Positions 1 through 10,724 of a DNA stretch of 64,000 nt are shown one piece after another. The notes under the pieces were generated by a model. That model worked only from the letters and a program-made list of their open reading frames with translations. It was not told the origin of the DNA and did not search any database. The DNA comes from Ridgeia piscesae (lineage: Eukaryota > Annelida > Polychaeta > Sabellida > Siboglinidae). The first letter of the stretch is position 1; each line of letters opens with the position of its first letter. The stretch is taken from positions 97,501 to 161,500 of the forward strand of contig JAODUO010000050.1 of the NCBI GenBank assembly GCA_025642075.2, written 5' to 3'. The position numbers and the translations under genes are program-made.

Positions 1-805
1 ATGTATCACGACAATCGTCATTGCCTTGTGACAATGTTGATGTATCACGACAATCGTCATTGCCTTGTGACAATGTTGATGTATCACGACAATCGTCATT
101 GCCTTGTGACAATGTTGATGAATAACGACAATCGTCATTGCCTTGTGACAACATTGATGTATCATGGCAAACGTCATCGCCTTGTGACAATGCTGATGCA
201 TCATGGCAAACGTCATCGCCTTGTGACAATGCTGATGTCCCACGACAATCGTCATCGCCTTGTGACAATGTTGATGTATCAAGGAAATCGTCATCGCCTT
301 GTGACAATGTTGATGTATCACGGCAATCGTCATCGCCTTGTGACAATGTTGATGTATCAAGGCAATCGTCATCGCCTTGTGACAATGTTGATTTATCAAG
401 GCAATCGTCATCGCCTTGTGACAATGTTGATGTATCACGGCAATCGTCATCGCCTTGTGACAATGTTGATTTATCAAGGCAATCGTCAACGCCTTGTGAC
501 AATGTTGATGTATCAAGGAAATCGTCATCGCCTTTTGACAATGTTGATGTATCAAGGCAATCGTCATCGCCTTGTGACAATGTTGATTTATCAAGGCAAT
601 CGTCATCGCCTTGTGACAATGTTGATGTATCACGGCAATCGTCATCGCCTTTTGACAATGTTGATTTATCAAGGCAATCGTCAACGCCTTGTGACAATGT
701 TGATGTATCAAGGAAATCGTCATCGCCTTGTGACAATGTTGATGTATCACGGCAATCGTCATCGCCTTGTGACAACGTTGATTTATCAAGGCAAACGTCA
801 TCGCA
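1..805. repeat. 39-bp minisatellite, left end cut by window
   Basis: About 20 tandem copies of a 39-bp unit that contains the segments CAATCGTCAT and CCTTGTGACAATGTTGAT. The unit is a multiple of three with no stop in two plus-strand frames, so open frames of 277 and 226 codons appear; both are array artefacts (13-residue periodic peptides such as MYHDNRHCLVTML). Variant units (TATCACGG, TATCAAGG, ATTTATCAAGG) are interspersed in semi-regular order. The array is already in progress at base 1 and its true size is unknown. Confidence 0.95.
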
Positions 806-993
806 TGACGCTGTGTGAATATCTGCCTGTATAGCTGTCATCTCATGCGCATGACTGTGTTCTACCTCAAAGTACTCGAGGTCATGTCTGCTATGGTCGA
901 GCATAATGGTCAGAACACTGAACTCTTAATCACGAACTATGTCACGTGTTCATTCCTGGCTTCGTTCACCCAGCTGCATAAATGAGTAGCTAA
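806..993. other. Short unique spacer
   Basis: Non-repetitive sequence between two arrays. No coding exon is supported. Confidence 0.5.
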
Positions 994-1381
<388 letters not shown>

Positions 1382-1385
<4 letters not shown>

Positions 1386-1940
1386 TAGTGGACATGACAT
1401 ATCTGCAGGGAAAGGAAACTGGAATCTGACCAACCGTCAACCGATGAAGCTCCACGAAAACCATCAACCGGACTCTTTTGAGGGTCACAACAATAACTGG
1501 AGACATCCGTTCGTAATATCGAAGGTATGACATCAAGAGAAAATCATGTCCCTCAATGGACCCCAGTTGTGACAGTGCAGATTTGTAAAGAAATATCCGC
1601 GTTACTTTGGTATTGGTATGAAGGAAGTTTGGACCGGATCCATCCATTCAGTGTACATGTTGCCAAGCAACCGAGACCATGACACAGGTACTGGTTTCTC
1701 GAAGTATTTCATTGCCGCGCTTGCGTACTTCCTGCAATTGCAACGTCGTTTTACGCACATGCATTGCGGTTTACGTTCCGAACAGTTGACTTATCCTATA
1801 ATAGCCGAGACATTTTTGCGCATATGTTGTACAAATAATGCTTAAATAAAGCAAATTAGACAACGCAATTTTAGTAAAATATGTTACATGGGAGAGACGA
1901 TAATATTTTTTATATACTTAGTATGCGTTATGTGGGTGAA

Positions 1941-1943
<3 letters not shown>
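1382..1943. other. Unique sequence, no supported gene
   Basis: About 560 bp of mixed-composition sequence. A minus-strand frame of about 90 codons is open to base 1647 before running into the CA repeat, but it shows no recognisable domain and no clear splice sites. AATAAA at about 1845 on the plus strand is isolated. Confidence 0.4.
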
Positions 1944-2022
<79 letters not shown>

Positions 2023-2275
2023 CATGACAATAAATTATACGTATATGTATTACACTTGTAAGATCTCATATTAATGTATGTCAATTTGGCGTCCGAAATG
2101 CAAGCCGTCTAAGAGCAAACTTAACACACATATTATACACATTATATAGGGTCATACATACGTACATGCATGTACACATATTCATACATGTATACACATA
2201 TACACACACGCACGGGCGCACACACGGACGCACATGCGTAGGCACACATATACACATAAGTTGATTGCATAGAGC

Positions 2276-2314
<39 letters not shown>

Positions 2315-2354
2315 CTTACATATATATGTATTTACATATATATGTATTTACATA

Positions 2355-2400
<46 letters not shown>

Positions 2401-2450
2401 CAACTGTATATACAGTATATAAATATATGTACGTATATAATTTTATATAA

Positions 2451-2501
<51 letters not shown>

Positions 2502-2520
2502 CATACAAATAATGCATGCA
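1944..2520. repeat. TA/TATG-rich microsatellite cluster
   Basis: Several (TA)n tracts (about 1944-2020, 2280-2310, 2357-2400, 2456-2498) sit among ACAC/ATAC-rich low-complexity DNA. No coding content. Confidence 0.9.
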
Positions 2521-2619
2521 TACATACATACATACATACATACACACATTTTGCTCGGTTTTAGTCAGACACAGACACAGACACAGATACAGGTCCACAG
2601 ACTGAGACAAGAATTGTCT

Positions 2620-4304
2620 GCTTGACCATGATCACAACGGTAGTCTACTTGACCATGACCACAACGGTAGTCTACTTGACCATGATCACAATGGTAGTCT
2701 ACTTGACCATGATCACAACGGTAGTCTACTTGACCATGATCACAACGGTAGTCTACTTGACCATGATCACAACGGTAGTCTACTTGACCATGATCACAAC
2801 GGTAGTCTACTTGACCATGATCACAACGGTAGTCTACTTGACCATGATCACAACGGTAGTCTACTTGACCATGATCACAACGGTAGTCTACTTGACCATG
2901 ATCACAATGGTAGTCTACTTGACCATGATCACAACGGTAGTCTACTTGACCATGATCACAACGGTAGTCTACTTGACCATGATCACAATGGTAGGTTACT
3001 TGACCATGATCACAACGGTAGTATACTTGACCATGATCACAACGGTAGTCTACTTGACCATGATCACAATGGTAGTCTACTTGACCATGATCACAACGGT
3101 AGTATACTTGACCATGATCACAACGGTAGTCTACCTGACCATGATCACAACGGTAGTCTACCTGACCATGATCACAACGGTAGTCTACCTGACCATGATC
3201 ACAACGGTAGTCTACTTGACCATGATCACAACGGTAGTCTACTTGACCATGATCACAACGGTAGTCTACTTGACCATGATCACAACGGTAGGTTACTTGA
3301 CCATGATCACAACGGTAGTATACTTGACCATGATCACAACGGTAGTCTACTTGACCATGATCACAACGGTAGTCTACTTGACCATGATCACAACGGTAGT
3401 ATACTTGACCATGATCACAACGGTAGTCTAATTGACCATGATCACAACGGTAGTCTACCTGACCATGATCACAACGGTAGTCTACCTGACCACGATCACA
3501 ACGGTAGTCTACCTGACCATGATCACAACGGTAGTCTACTTGACCATGATCACAACGGTAGTCTAATTGACCATGATCACAACGGTAGTCTACCTGACCA
3601 TGATCACAACAGTAGTCTACCTGACCATGATCACAACGGTAGTCTACCTGACCATGATCACAACGGTAGTCTACTTGACCATGATCACAACGGTAGTCTA
3701 CTTGACCATGATCACAATGGTAGTCTACTTGACCATGATCACAACGGTAGTCTACTTTACCATGATCACAACGGTAGTCTACTTGACCATGATCACAACG
3801 GTAGTCTACTTGACCATGATCACAATGGTAGTCTACTTGACCATGATCACAACGGTAGTCTACTTGACCATGATTACAACGGTAGTCTACTTGACCATGA
3901 TCACAACGGTAGTCTACTTGACCATGATCACAACGGTAGTCTACTTGACCATGATCACAACGGTAGTCTACTTGACCATGATCACAACGGTAGTCTACTT
4001 GACCATGATCACAACGGTAGTCTACTTGACCATGATCACAACGGTAGTCTACTTGACCATGATCACAACGGTAGTCTACTTGATCATGATCACAACGGTA
4101 GTCTACTTGACCATGATCACGACGGTAGTCTACTTGACCATGATCACAACGGTAGTCTACTTGACCATGATCACAACGGTAGTCTACTTGACCATGATCA
4201 CAACGGTAGTCTACTTGACCATGATCACAACGGTAGTCTACTTGACCATGATCACAACGGTAGTCTACTTGACCATGATCACAATGGTAGTCTACTTGAC
4301 CATG
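2620..4304. repeat. 27-bp minisatellite, about 62 copies
   Basis: Tandem 27-bp unit containing TTGACCATGATCACAACGG followed by TAGTCTAC. Copies are highly uniform; single-base variants (CAATGG for CAACGG, CTACCTGACC for CTACTTGACC, GGTTAC for GTCTAC) recur in clusters. The unit is 9 codons with no plus-strand stop in the main frame, giving artefactual frames of 269 and 247 codons (TMITTVVYL repeats). Each unit carries a TGATCA palindrome. Confidence 0.97.
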
Positions 4305-5144
4305 TTGTGAGTAACAAAGAGCCGCGGCCCAGTGGCAGGGCTGCCTAGACAGTCAGAAGACACCTGTAAGGAGTTGTCACAACTGTACAGATGACGGTCG
4401 GAAGTCGGTGGAAGCCTCACGGGGAACTGACAATGGTCGAAAAACACAGCTTCGTAGGTTTTTTAACACGTCTGGATCTTATGGTATTGTGGTCACAATT
4501 TCACATAGGCACTTATATATAACCATCAGTTTCATTTGTGTGGCTGAAATATTGAATGCAATCTAGCAACAAAATGCTAAGGGGTCGCAGGCTTTTTCTT
4601 GGACACGTTGAAATAATGAAATTGTTTGGTAAAGAAGCCGAGTTTATCTTAACAACAAGGCCAGTGTCCAGTTACAATGGTGGTACACTGGAAACATCTG
4701 GGCTGAGATTGGGGTTTGATGTTTGGTTTATTAATGTTCAGTGTTCATAATTATGATAATTGTTTTTATTAGATTCCAGAGCAAATAATTTGAAGTTTGG
4801 TGACAAGATTTTGGAAGAACTTGCTAAAATTTCACACGCAAACACACACACACACACACACATCATTAGCAAAGATGTGGTTTTATCTATTTCTTTTTCT
4901 CCAAAGCAAAGCCAAGCAACTCAGCTAGAATGTGTATCCAGGGCAGTGTGGCTGGGACACCTCAGGATCACACTTTTACAAACGTTTTAGTTCATAAGAC
5001 CACCTTTTTTCCATGCATTGCTGGGTAACCCAGCTAGTATAATTATAATATGCAACTTTATATTTACATCTTGGATAATCTATTACAAGTCTTATTAATT
5101 CTAAGAAACAGAAAACATACAGACGGTTGTATAAAAATATAACC
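4305..5144. other. Unique intergenic sequence
   Basis: From the 27-bp array to the 3' end of the minus-strand gene. Short open frames only, none with recognisable features; a short (CA)n lies at about 4845. The last part may be 3'UTR of the gene whose stop codon is at 5296. Confidence 0.4.
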
Positions 5145-5150
5145 TTTAAT
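5145..5150 (-). promoter_or_regulatory. Possible poly(A) signal (ATTAAA)
   Basis: On the minus strand an ATTAAA hexamer lies about 145 nt downstream of the stop codon of the four-exon minus-strand gene. It is the closest hexamer variant in the right place; weak evidence on its own. Confidence 0.3.
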
Positions 5151-5295
5151 TAGAATCACATAATACACAGATAAAACAAGAACAAAATTAAGTGCGACAA
5201 CACAAAACCACCAGTATCACAGCTGTCTAATATGGTATGCTAAATGTTGCACCTGATCAACTTTGGCAATACACACTGTCAATGTTTATCATACA

Positions 5296-5463
5296 TTAAC
5301 CCTCGTCAGAATCAGCCTTATCCTCTTTGAAGTGGTCAAGTTCTTTAACAGCTTGTTTTATCTCCTCCACATTGTCACTGACAGGCAGAATTGTATCCTC
5401 ACTAGGATTAGAACATTCCTGTATTCGTTGCCTGGGAGTGTGGCCCGCCGACACCTTCTCTCG
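5296..5463 (-). CDS. Exon 4 of the unknown minus-strand gene (terminal)
   Basis: Acceptor TTTTCTTCCAG precedes [19 protein letters not shown]; the reading frame runs 55 codons to TAA with an acidic C-terminus. Phase 0 entry matches exon 3. Confidence 0.78.
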   Translation of the reverse strand, partial: REKVSAGHTPRQRIQECSNPSEDTILPVSDNVEEIKQAVKELDHFKEDKADSDEG

Positions 5464-5859
5464 CTGGAAGAAAACAAGTGTGTTACATCAATACGTACTC
5501 AATTGGTGCTTAAAGGTTGCAGCATAGTAGAATGGCATGTCGAGGATAAAAATGCAACAAATATACATATTTCTTATACATTTTTATATTATTAACTATT
5601 GTTGTCAACACTATTGAACAGAGTTTGTACTTTGGATTATAGTGTCTAAATAAAGTGTATTATTATTATTATTAAGGGTGAAATAATTTACTGTTGTATT
5701 AGTCTATTTATAAAATAACTAATCTAGTAACCTTTTAAATAAAACTGTTTGGAATTAGTGTAATAAAAACAGGTATAAATATATTAAGACAAACACAGGT
5801 ACTAGGTGAATATAATAATAAAGCATAATAACTAATTAAACAAAGTGTAATATAAATTA

Positions 5860-5932
<73 letters not shown>

Positions 5933-6703
5933 CACACACACACACACTGTATTGTCCCTAATAGACGGCACTACCTAATAGATGCCCACCCCCTTTTTAG
6001 ATGTGAAACAATCCATGAAAAGCTATTAGAATGACGCAAAAATGCAACAGAGTAGACGCTACAATTATTGGCAAAGATGGCGCCCAGACTAGTGCTTTTC
6101 AAAAATAATAATTGTGCATAGATAGGGCAACCAAACTGGTGAGACTTTCGTAAGTAAATATATGGTAAATGTAAATGCTTACCACAAAGAGGGCTTTTAT
6201 TTTTTATGTTATGGTACTATCAGAGAGAGGCCGTCATTGTTATTGACTCATGGTTCTATACAGGTCTAGTCAGGACCACGTACATCGTTATCAACATTGA
6301 TATCGTGTGTCGACACTGATTTGCCATTTCAGATGCACATGGCCAATGCAGCTTTTACATGCAGTAAATCCACTCGATGTTCATATTACTACATTTATTA
6401 AGACAATTTGAAGAACACGTAGATTGTACCGAAAGCATTACACAGTAACAAAAGTATGACTTAAAAAGAAGTACGCCTCGGTTCATTCACTTGGAGGCGC
6501 TGTACATGTGCGTACATCAGTGGCGCCATATCACGGATTAGTTATCTACTCTGTTTAGAAGCCGATATAGCGGGTGACCACATTCGACCCACTTTTAATA
6601 AATTAATAGACGCGCACCCAAGCCGTCCCATTCACACACTATGCGTCTATTAGGGACAATACGGTACACACACACACATATATGTATATATATATATAAG
6701 CTG

Positions 6704-6764
<61 letters not shown>

Positions 6765-7409
6765 ACACATCATACTTAATTTTTTGTTAAAAACACATCC
6801 CTAAATAAAATAGAAATTATTTACTAACATTTTTTACCAAACAACACAGTAATGGTTAATGGACATATAGTTCATGTTCCTGCTAGTAATTCACTGTGTT
6901 ATCTCTGCCTATCGCCATGTCACAGATCTCCTGGCTCACTCACCTCTTTCCGTATCTCTTTGTGCTTTTGCAGGAGTGCCAGGTCGGCTTGCCGAAAGTT
7001 GGAGTATTTAACCAATCTACTGCATTCGTCTGCCCTCTGCAGTTCCCTCACATGGGCGAAATAACTAGTCATTTCTAGGGACAAAATATCAGTCGTCATA
7101 CACCCATCAACTCTCCATTGTTTCTTCATGTCATATATTCCAGTTTATTTTTTCTGCAGAATAATATAATGTGCTATAACTAATTGTAAATTCATTTACC
7201 CATCAATGCTGCGAAAGTTAGTGCACACACACACTTGGGATGAATTTAGCAAACGTTACAAATACAATATTATATTAACAATTAGAATGTTGAAAATGTG
7301 AGAAAAACATTAGGTGAACAGGAAAACAAATACAAAAAATCAAACTGATTTCTGGATTATTGTACTACTTGATATATAGGTAAATTAGGTATCTTTAACA
7401 ATCCAATAC

Positions 7410-7485
<76 letters not shown>

Positions 7486-7516
7486 AATTAACATATATTG
7501 GTAATAATAACATATA

Positions 7517-7550
<34 letters not shown>

Positions 7551-7562
7551 ATATATATATAC

Positions 7563-7614
<52 letters not shown>

Positions 7615-9440
7615 CATTTATTTGGACAAAGTACATTAATTAGAATCTAACGTGCCATCTGACTGGTAGTGTAAGTAGCCATTTTTTTCATTGTAAACAA
7701 ATTACCAGGGCACAAACATTACTTGAATATAAGTGATGATCTATGGGAGCCTTCAACTACAGTACACTGTATATAATCTTAATCTTACCAAAGGATTCCT
7801 CCTTAGTGGGTGGTTGAACTTTATTTACATCTGAAATAAAGAATTATTCACAAACGATTTAGAGCAACATATGTACAGTTTACCACAATGTAGTAGTAGT
7901 AGAAACAGTAAAAACTGTTATGTGCACAAACGTGAACATATCTCATTAATAATGCATAACAATTAATGTTGTTAACATTAGCCACAATATGACAATTTTA
8001 CTTGCAAACCAAACATAAAAACAAATCACATGGACATATAATAATCGCTACAGATCATAATAGTACTTTATCCTTACAATTTCTGTAAACAAAAAATTTA
8101 AAAAGGTTGGTTTGTCATTATATATGATGAGGTAATGCCACATGATGCAATACAAAAATTGTAACAAAAAGTATTAAAAATTTATGTGAAAAATATATGA
8201 AGAATCTTCAATTGAAAATAAATTAATTGCACCATATATTTGTTAATACACACCCTGCATACATTAGTATACACGTGTTAGGTGTTGTATTTTTTTTTAA
8301 TGAAAATAATTTTATTATCAGTAACTTAGGCATCATTCCATTAGAGGTGTATCCCGGTACTCGATTTAACTATAGATATATCTGTATTGCTGCAGTGGTT
8401 TATACAAAAATATGAAGATATTCCTCATTAACATTTATGTATATGAATGATGTTTCACATAGAAAGCCAAAGAATATAATAAATGGATGACATGTAATAA
8501 AACATTATAAAATAGAATATATACAATTATAAACAATGATAATGGTCTGAAGATTGAGTCTGTGCAACTTTTGAATAACTGTAAAACATTTTGTTCTTGT
8601 TGAATGGGGTGCAATTGGTACAACAATGAAGCAGGAACTAATTTATTTGGGGGGGGGTAAGAACTGCTAGACCTGCAGTACACCACTCCCCTCCCACCTT
8701 CCCCGCTGTCTCACGCCACGGCGGCCTGCTGCATCACTTTTCATCTCATCGTCACCTCCGCTTCCCACTTGATTTGCGTGTCCATTGTTCTCTCGTTCAC
8801 GAAAGGTACGGGAAGACGGGGGGAGTGAGTGCTGTTAGAAAATTGTTGTCACTGACACTGCATCACCTACAAATTTCCTTACTGCTGATATGGCTGCATG
8901 AGAACCGATATATCTCAACCACAATAATGACCCCCTTGCTCCCCATTTTCCCACCCATCTCACCATTACTAGTTACTTACACCGTCTCCGGATTTACTGG
9001 CACTGGTGTGGGGGTAATTGGGTAGGGGCAGAACCATCGTCTGCAGCCCACAAATATTCCAGGTGTAGCTGCCCCTTTCCACCGATTCCCACTTCCATTG
9101 CCCAGGGGAAGTATAAGTAAAAAAATACGCAGGGGGTAAATGTGTAACCTGTAGGGGACCACTAATTCTTACTAGTGCGTCATTACCCGTTTTGCACAAC
9201 AAAAGATCAGAATCAGAATCAAACTGTCTGCCAAAAATCCACATTGATACCTGCTGCCCCGAATGCTGGCGCCGTCTTTAGTCGCTGACTGATGTGACTT
9301 GATACCAGCCGCGATTCCATAGGTGGCAACAGTTGCACAGACTGCCAGAAAGTCTTCGCGTATGCATTATCTTCTGGTGAAGAACCACTGAAAACGATCG
9401 TATCAGCATTGTTCGATAGAGATTTTTTTAAAGTCGACAT
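5296..9440 (-). CDS. Four-exon gene, unknown product (predicted 176 aa)
   Basis: I do not recognise this protein. On the minus strand, exons 9251-9440, 7789-7830, 6944-7074 and 5296-5463 join in frame (531 nt, 176 codons plus TAA), each bordered by AG acceptors and GT donors (GTATCA, GTAAGA, GTGAGT). The start ATG at 9440 opens [19 protein letters not shown]. Residues 79-125 (from [20 protein letters not shown]) are rich in charged residues and Leu and look helical, possibly coiled-coil. The tail (about 150-176) is acidic ([20 protein letters not shown]) and ends DSDEG. No signal peptide, membrane segment or catalytic motif is visible. It is divergent from the C6orf136 homologue. Its introns hold TA arrays, a MITE and a SINE fragment. 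An unseen extra exon is possible. Splice and phase consistency across four short exons is the main evidence that it is real. Confidence 0.75.
5862..5932. repeat. (TA)n microsatellite
   Basis: Pure TA tract in intron 3 of the unknown gene, followed by (CA)n directly abutting the MITE at 5947. Confidence 0.95.
5947..6664. mobile_element. Non-autonomous DNA transposon (MITE) with 21-bp TIRs
   Basis: The left end reads CTGTATTGTCCCTAATAGAC and the right end is its inverted complement (CCGTATTGTCCCTAATAGAC on the minus strand), one mismatch in 21 bp. The ends lie 718 bp apart with no transposase frame between. TA follows the right end; the left flank is CA within a microsatellite, so a TA target duplication is only half preserved. 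A CNGT terminus with TA target suits pogo/Tc1-type elements, but the family is an inference. It sits in the last intron of the unknown minus-strand gene. Confidence 0.75.
6672..6752. repeat. CA/TA microsatellite
   Basis: Short (CA)n followed by interrupted (TA)n directly right of the MITE. Confidence 0.9.
6944..7074 (-). CDS. Exon 3 of the unknown minus-strand gene
   Basis: Bounded by acceptor TTTTGTCCCTAG and donor GTGAGT. 43 codons from [20 protein letters not shown] to HKEIRKE; likely helical. Enters with 2 nt of a split codon, leaves in phase 0. Confidence 0.8.
7411..7612. repeat. (TA)n microsatellite pair
   Basis: Two long TA tracts (about 7414-7482 and 7511-7612) separated by 28 bp, in intron 2 of the unknown gene. 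Confidence 0.95.
7789..7830 (-). CDS. Exon 2 of the unknown minus-strand gene (42 nt micro-exon)
   Basis: Acceptor TTCTTTATTTCAG and donor GTAAGA flank 42 nt encoding [13 protein letters not shown] with one split codon at each end; phase 1 to phase 1, so it joins exons 1 and 3 without a frameshift. It can also be skipped in frame (exon 1 G plus exon 3 AA gives Glu). Confidence 0.72.
7831..9098. other. Intron 1 of the unknown gene, mostly unique
   Basis: AT-rich intronic DNA to about 8640, then a more GC-rich stretch from about 8690 to 9170 that ends in a SINE-like segment. No further exon could be supported. Confidence 0.45.
9099..9171 (+). mobile_element. 3'-part SINE fragment
   Basis: Closely matches 37590-37660 of the tRNA-headed SINE below: both share CAGGGGAAGTA and CAGGGGGTAAATGTGTAACC and continue to CACTAATTCT. 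No tRNA-like head is visible here, so the copy is truncated or an older relative. It lies in intron 1 of the unknown gene; the GC-rich sequence from about 8690 may belong to the same insertion. Confidence 0.6.
9251..9440 (-). CDS. Exon 1 of the unknown minus-strand gene
   Basis: ATG at 9438-9440 followed by 63 open codons ([19 protein letters not shown] to TAPAFGAA) and donor CAG|GTATCA; leaves in phase 1. Confidence 0.72.
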
Positions 9441-10577
9441 AACATATATTAAAACCGCACGGATCTCGTAAAACTACGTTGTCAATAACAACAAGCGAAC
9501 AGCGCAGGTTTATTGCGCATGCCCCCTATATCTAAAAATAAAACAATTGTTTTATTAATCAACGCATCATGTTCATATGTCTATAGGTTAAAAATTGTAA
9601 ACCTGAAAATATACATACATGCCATTACATGTTTATGCAAAAGATACCTTAAATGTCATGCCCATTGATTATTTCTGATAATTTTTTTGATCGCTCAGTA
9701 ACTGTCGATAGTAATGTTTGCACTACTAAAACGTGACTGACTATTTAAAAAGCACCATTTTCTAAGTATGATAAAAAGATTAATAACTACGCTCAATAGC
9801 ATTAATATAAATGTAGCTAGTAGTAAAACAAAAATAATGTCACTCAGATAACTATACTCTAATGTTATACGAAGCTATATGGATTTTTAATTCTCCTGCC
9901 GCAAAATACCGCCAATCCCAACCATAATGTACAGCGAGATTGAGCAAAATTCGGAAAATAACAAATCCATATTTTTTTTAATAGAATTTAGTTGTTTAAA
10001 TACAAATATTAACATTGTTTTGTACATTTCTGTAAGAATAATTGTTTACAATTTTACATAAATTTACCAATTCTACTGTAAATAAAACACATTCAGCAGT
10101 AGCATCTGCTGGATAGGCGCATTCCCCCGAATCCGTTGAAGCATACGTTTGGGGCATTAGAGTCAGTAGGGTGAAACTCGTTTGGAGTATTTAAGTAAAT
10201 TATTAAAAACTATTCTACATAAAATATCCGCAAAATCGTATAGAATAATTATTACTTTTATAGTGTTATATATTTTGCTTATACCGCAGTAGCTGGCTTC
10301 ATTTATAATATTGATTCTAGATGTTTCAGTAGATATGACATTAGGGCATATTGGATAAATTGGAGTATTATTATTCAATATGTAACTATAATTATAGCCA
10401 TTGACAAAAACGTGTAAATGTAAAATAGTCTAGTTCACGTAACAGTAAACAATAATCACAGCATACAAGGTGTACTATTTCAACGGCGACAGTCACATTT
10501 CGTGGGCTGAACACAACTTCCGGTAATGGTAACCTTCGTTCGGTCAGCGGTAACGGGTTCTTCAAAAAAATGAAATA
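9441..10577. promoter_or_regulatory. Divergent intergenic region between two gene starts
   Basis: About 1.1 kb separates the ATG of the minus-strand gene from the ATG of the C6orf136 homologue. An NRF1-like half site (TGCGCATGC, 9514-9522) lies about 75 bp upstream of the minus-strand start. An ETS-type ACTTCCGGT (10516-10524) lies about 55 bp upstream of the plus-strand start. The centre is AT-rich and featureless. A shared bidirectional promoter is not shown; two separate promoters are equally likely. Confidence 0.5.
10516..10524 (+). promoter_or_regulatory. ETS/GABP-type motif near the C6orf136 start
   Basis: ACTTCCGGT matches the ETS core in a position typical of TATA-less housekeeping promoters. 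It is known to be common upstream of nuclear genes for mitochondrial proteins; function here is inferred. Confidence 0.4.
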
Positions 10578-10578
10578 A
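10570..10578 (+). promoter_or_regulatory. Two-codon uORF overlapping the main start
   Basis: ATG-AAA-TAA ends with a stop whose last A is the first base of the main ATG (TAATG overlap). If the 5'UTR includes it, translation of the main frame would need leaky scanning or termination-reinitiation. Transcript start unknown. Confidence 0.45.
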
Positions 10579-10724
10579 TGCTAACTCTTCTTCTCCGCGT
10601 TCGGCTTTTTAAAGTTGACGCCTTGAAGCTGTCGAAGACTGGCTCAAGGGGATATGTCACGTGCTTGAACAGTGCAAAATGTGACAGTAAACAGTCCTTC
10701 AGCTACAGCGATTCACTCATCCAG
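10578..10724 (+). CDS. C6orf136: C6orf136 exon 1 (presequence-like N-terminus)
   Basis: 49 codons from ATG to CAG|GTATTT, MLTLLLRVRLFKVDALKLSK onward; basic and hydrophobic. Phase 0 exit. Confidence 0.72.

Noticed and set aside
2622..4310. Two frames of TMITTVVYL repeats resembling a repetitive membrane protein
   Set aside because: Artefact of a 27-bp unit without stops; no flanking exon or signal.
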